A DNA stretch of 47,747 nucleotides, taken from positions 1 to 47,747 of the IMG/VR virus record IMGVR_UViG_3300010373_000062. One strand, given 5' to 3'. How positions within the stretch are numbered: position 1 is the first letter of the stretch; each line of letters begins with the position of its first letter. Below are positions 47,706-47,747 of this stretch, piece by piece. A program made the position numbers and the translations under genes. The notes beneath the pieces were generated by a model. The model saw nothing but the letters and a program-made list of their open reading frames with translations. It was not told the origin of the DNA and ran no database searches. The stretch comes from a virus.

Positions 47706-47747
47706 CCGAGGCAACGAAATCCGAAAGCTGGATTGCGGGCTACTACG
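47702..47747 (+). CDS. start of next rightward gene (cut by window edge)
   Basis: ATG at 47702 overlaps the previous stop (ATGA) and the first 15 codons (MTEATKSESWIAGYY) are open to the window end. Nothing more can be said. Confidence 0.5.
   Translation, partial: MTEATKSESWIAGYY

Noticed and set aside
1-47747. Integrase, tRNA, rRNA, CRISPR array, diversity-generating retroelement
   Set aside because: None was recognised: no reverse transcriptase, integrase motif, cloverleaf or regular spacer array seen on reading. The phage ends lie outside the window, so an integrase may be just beyond it.

Overview
The window is a high-GC stretch (roughly 65% G+C by eye) of a tailed temperate phage or prophage with short-tail (podovirus) architecture. 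Head and tail genes resemble phage P22: a P22-type portal, a large terminase, a gp4-like adaptor and a gp10-like tail hub. The major capsid protein is of the N4-gp56 family. The GcrA-like regulator, the DUF1194 protein, the codon bias and the PEP-CTERM protein point to an alphaproteobacterial host with an outer membrane and an exosortase system; this is inference. Both ends are cut inside genes. No integrase, tRNA, rRNA or CRISPR array was seen.

Layout. Positions 1-3110 (minus strand) are the lysis region: a papain-like protein cut by the window edge, two lipoproteins, two membrane proteins and a GH108 muramidase. Positions 3230-4931 (plus strand) are a two-gene moron: an OafA-type O-acyltransferase and a PEP-CTERM protein. 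Positions 4915-15201 (minus) are the receptor-binding cluster: a lyase-like spike, a sialate-O-acetylesterase-like spike, a collagen-stalk fibre, a small repeat protein and two beta-helix spikes. A second plus-strand membrane gene lies at 15249-15608. Positions 15429-35057 (minus) hold ejection proteins, tail hub and adaptor, capsid, a GIY-YIG homing endonuclease, scaffold, portal and terminase.

Positions 35058-36244 begin with a three-copy operator-like repeat and then four small plus-strand genes, the first three visibly less GC-rich than their neighbours. Positions 36245-45584 are a leftward early operon with very tight junctions (ATGA, GTGA, TTGA, TGATG). It carries a Cro-like protein, small HTH proteins, a GcrA-like regulator, a VWA/DUF1194 protein, two DNA methyltransferases, a VRR-NUC nuclease, a primase-polymerase and a VapE-type helicase. 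A 9-nt-phased TCCAAC array (36658-36831), the best candidate replication origin, lies just past the helicase gene. One plus-strand gene (44881-45216) interrupts this operon.

Positions 45585-47747 are the immunity region. A short CI-like repressor faces rightward. Operators built on the half-site CAGAAAA sit both in front of the leftward Cro-like gene and over the -35 box of a strong rightward promoter (46271-46298) that drives a chain of small overlapping genes running off the window.

The most interesting idea is a surface-sugar circuit: spikes that appear to deacetylate or cleave a host glycan, and a lysogeny-type moron encoding an O-acyltransferase together with an exosortase-sorted surface protein.
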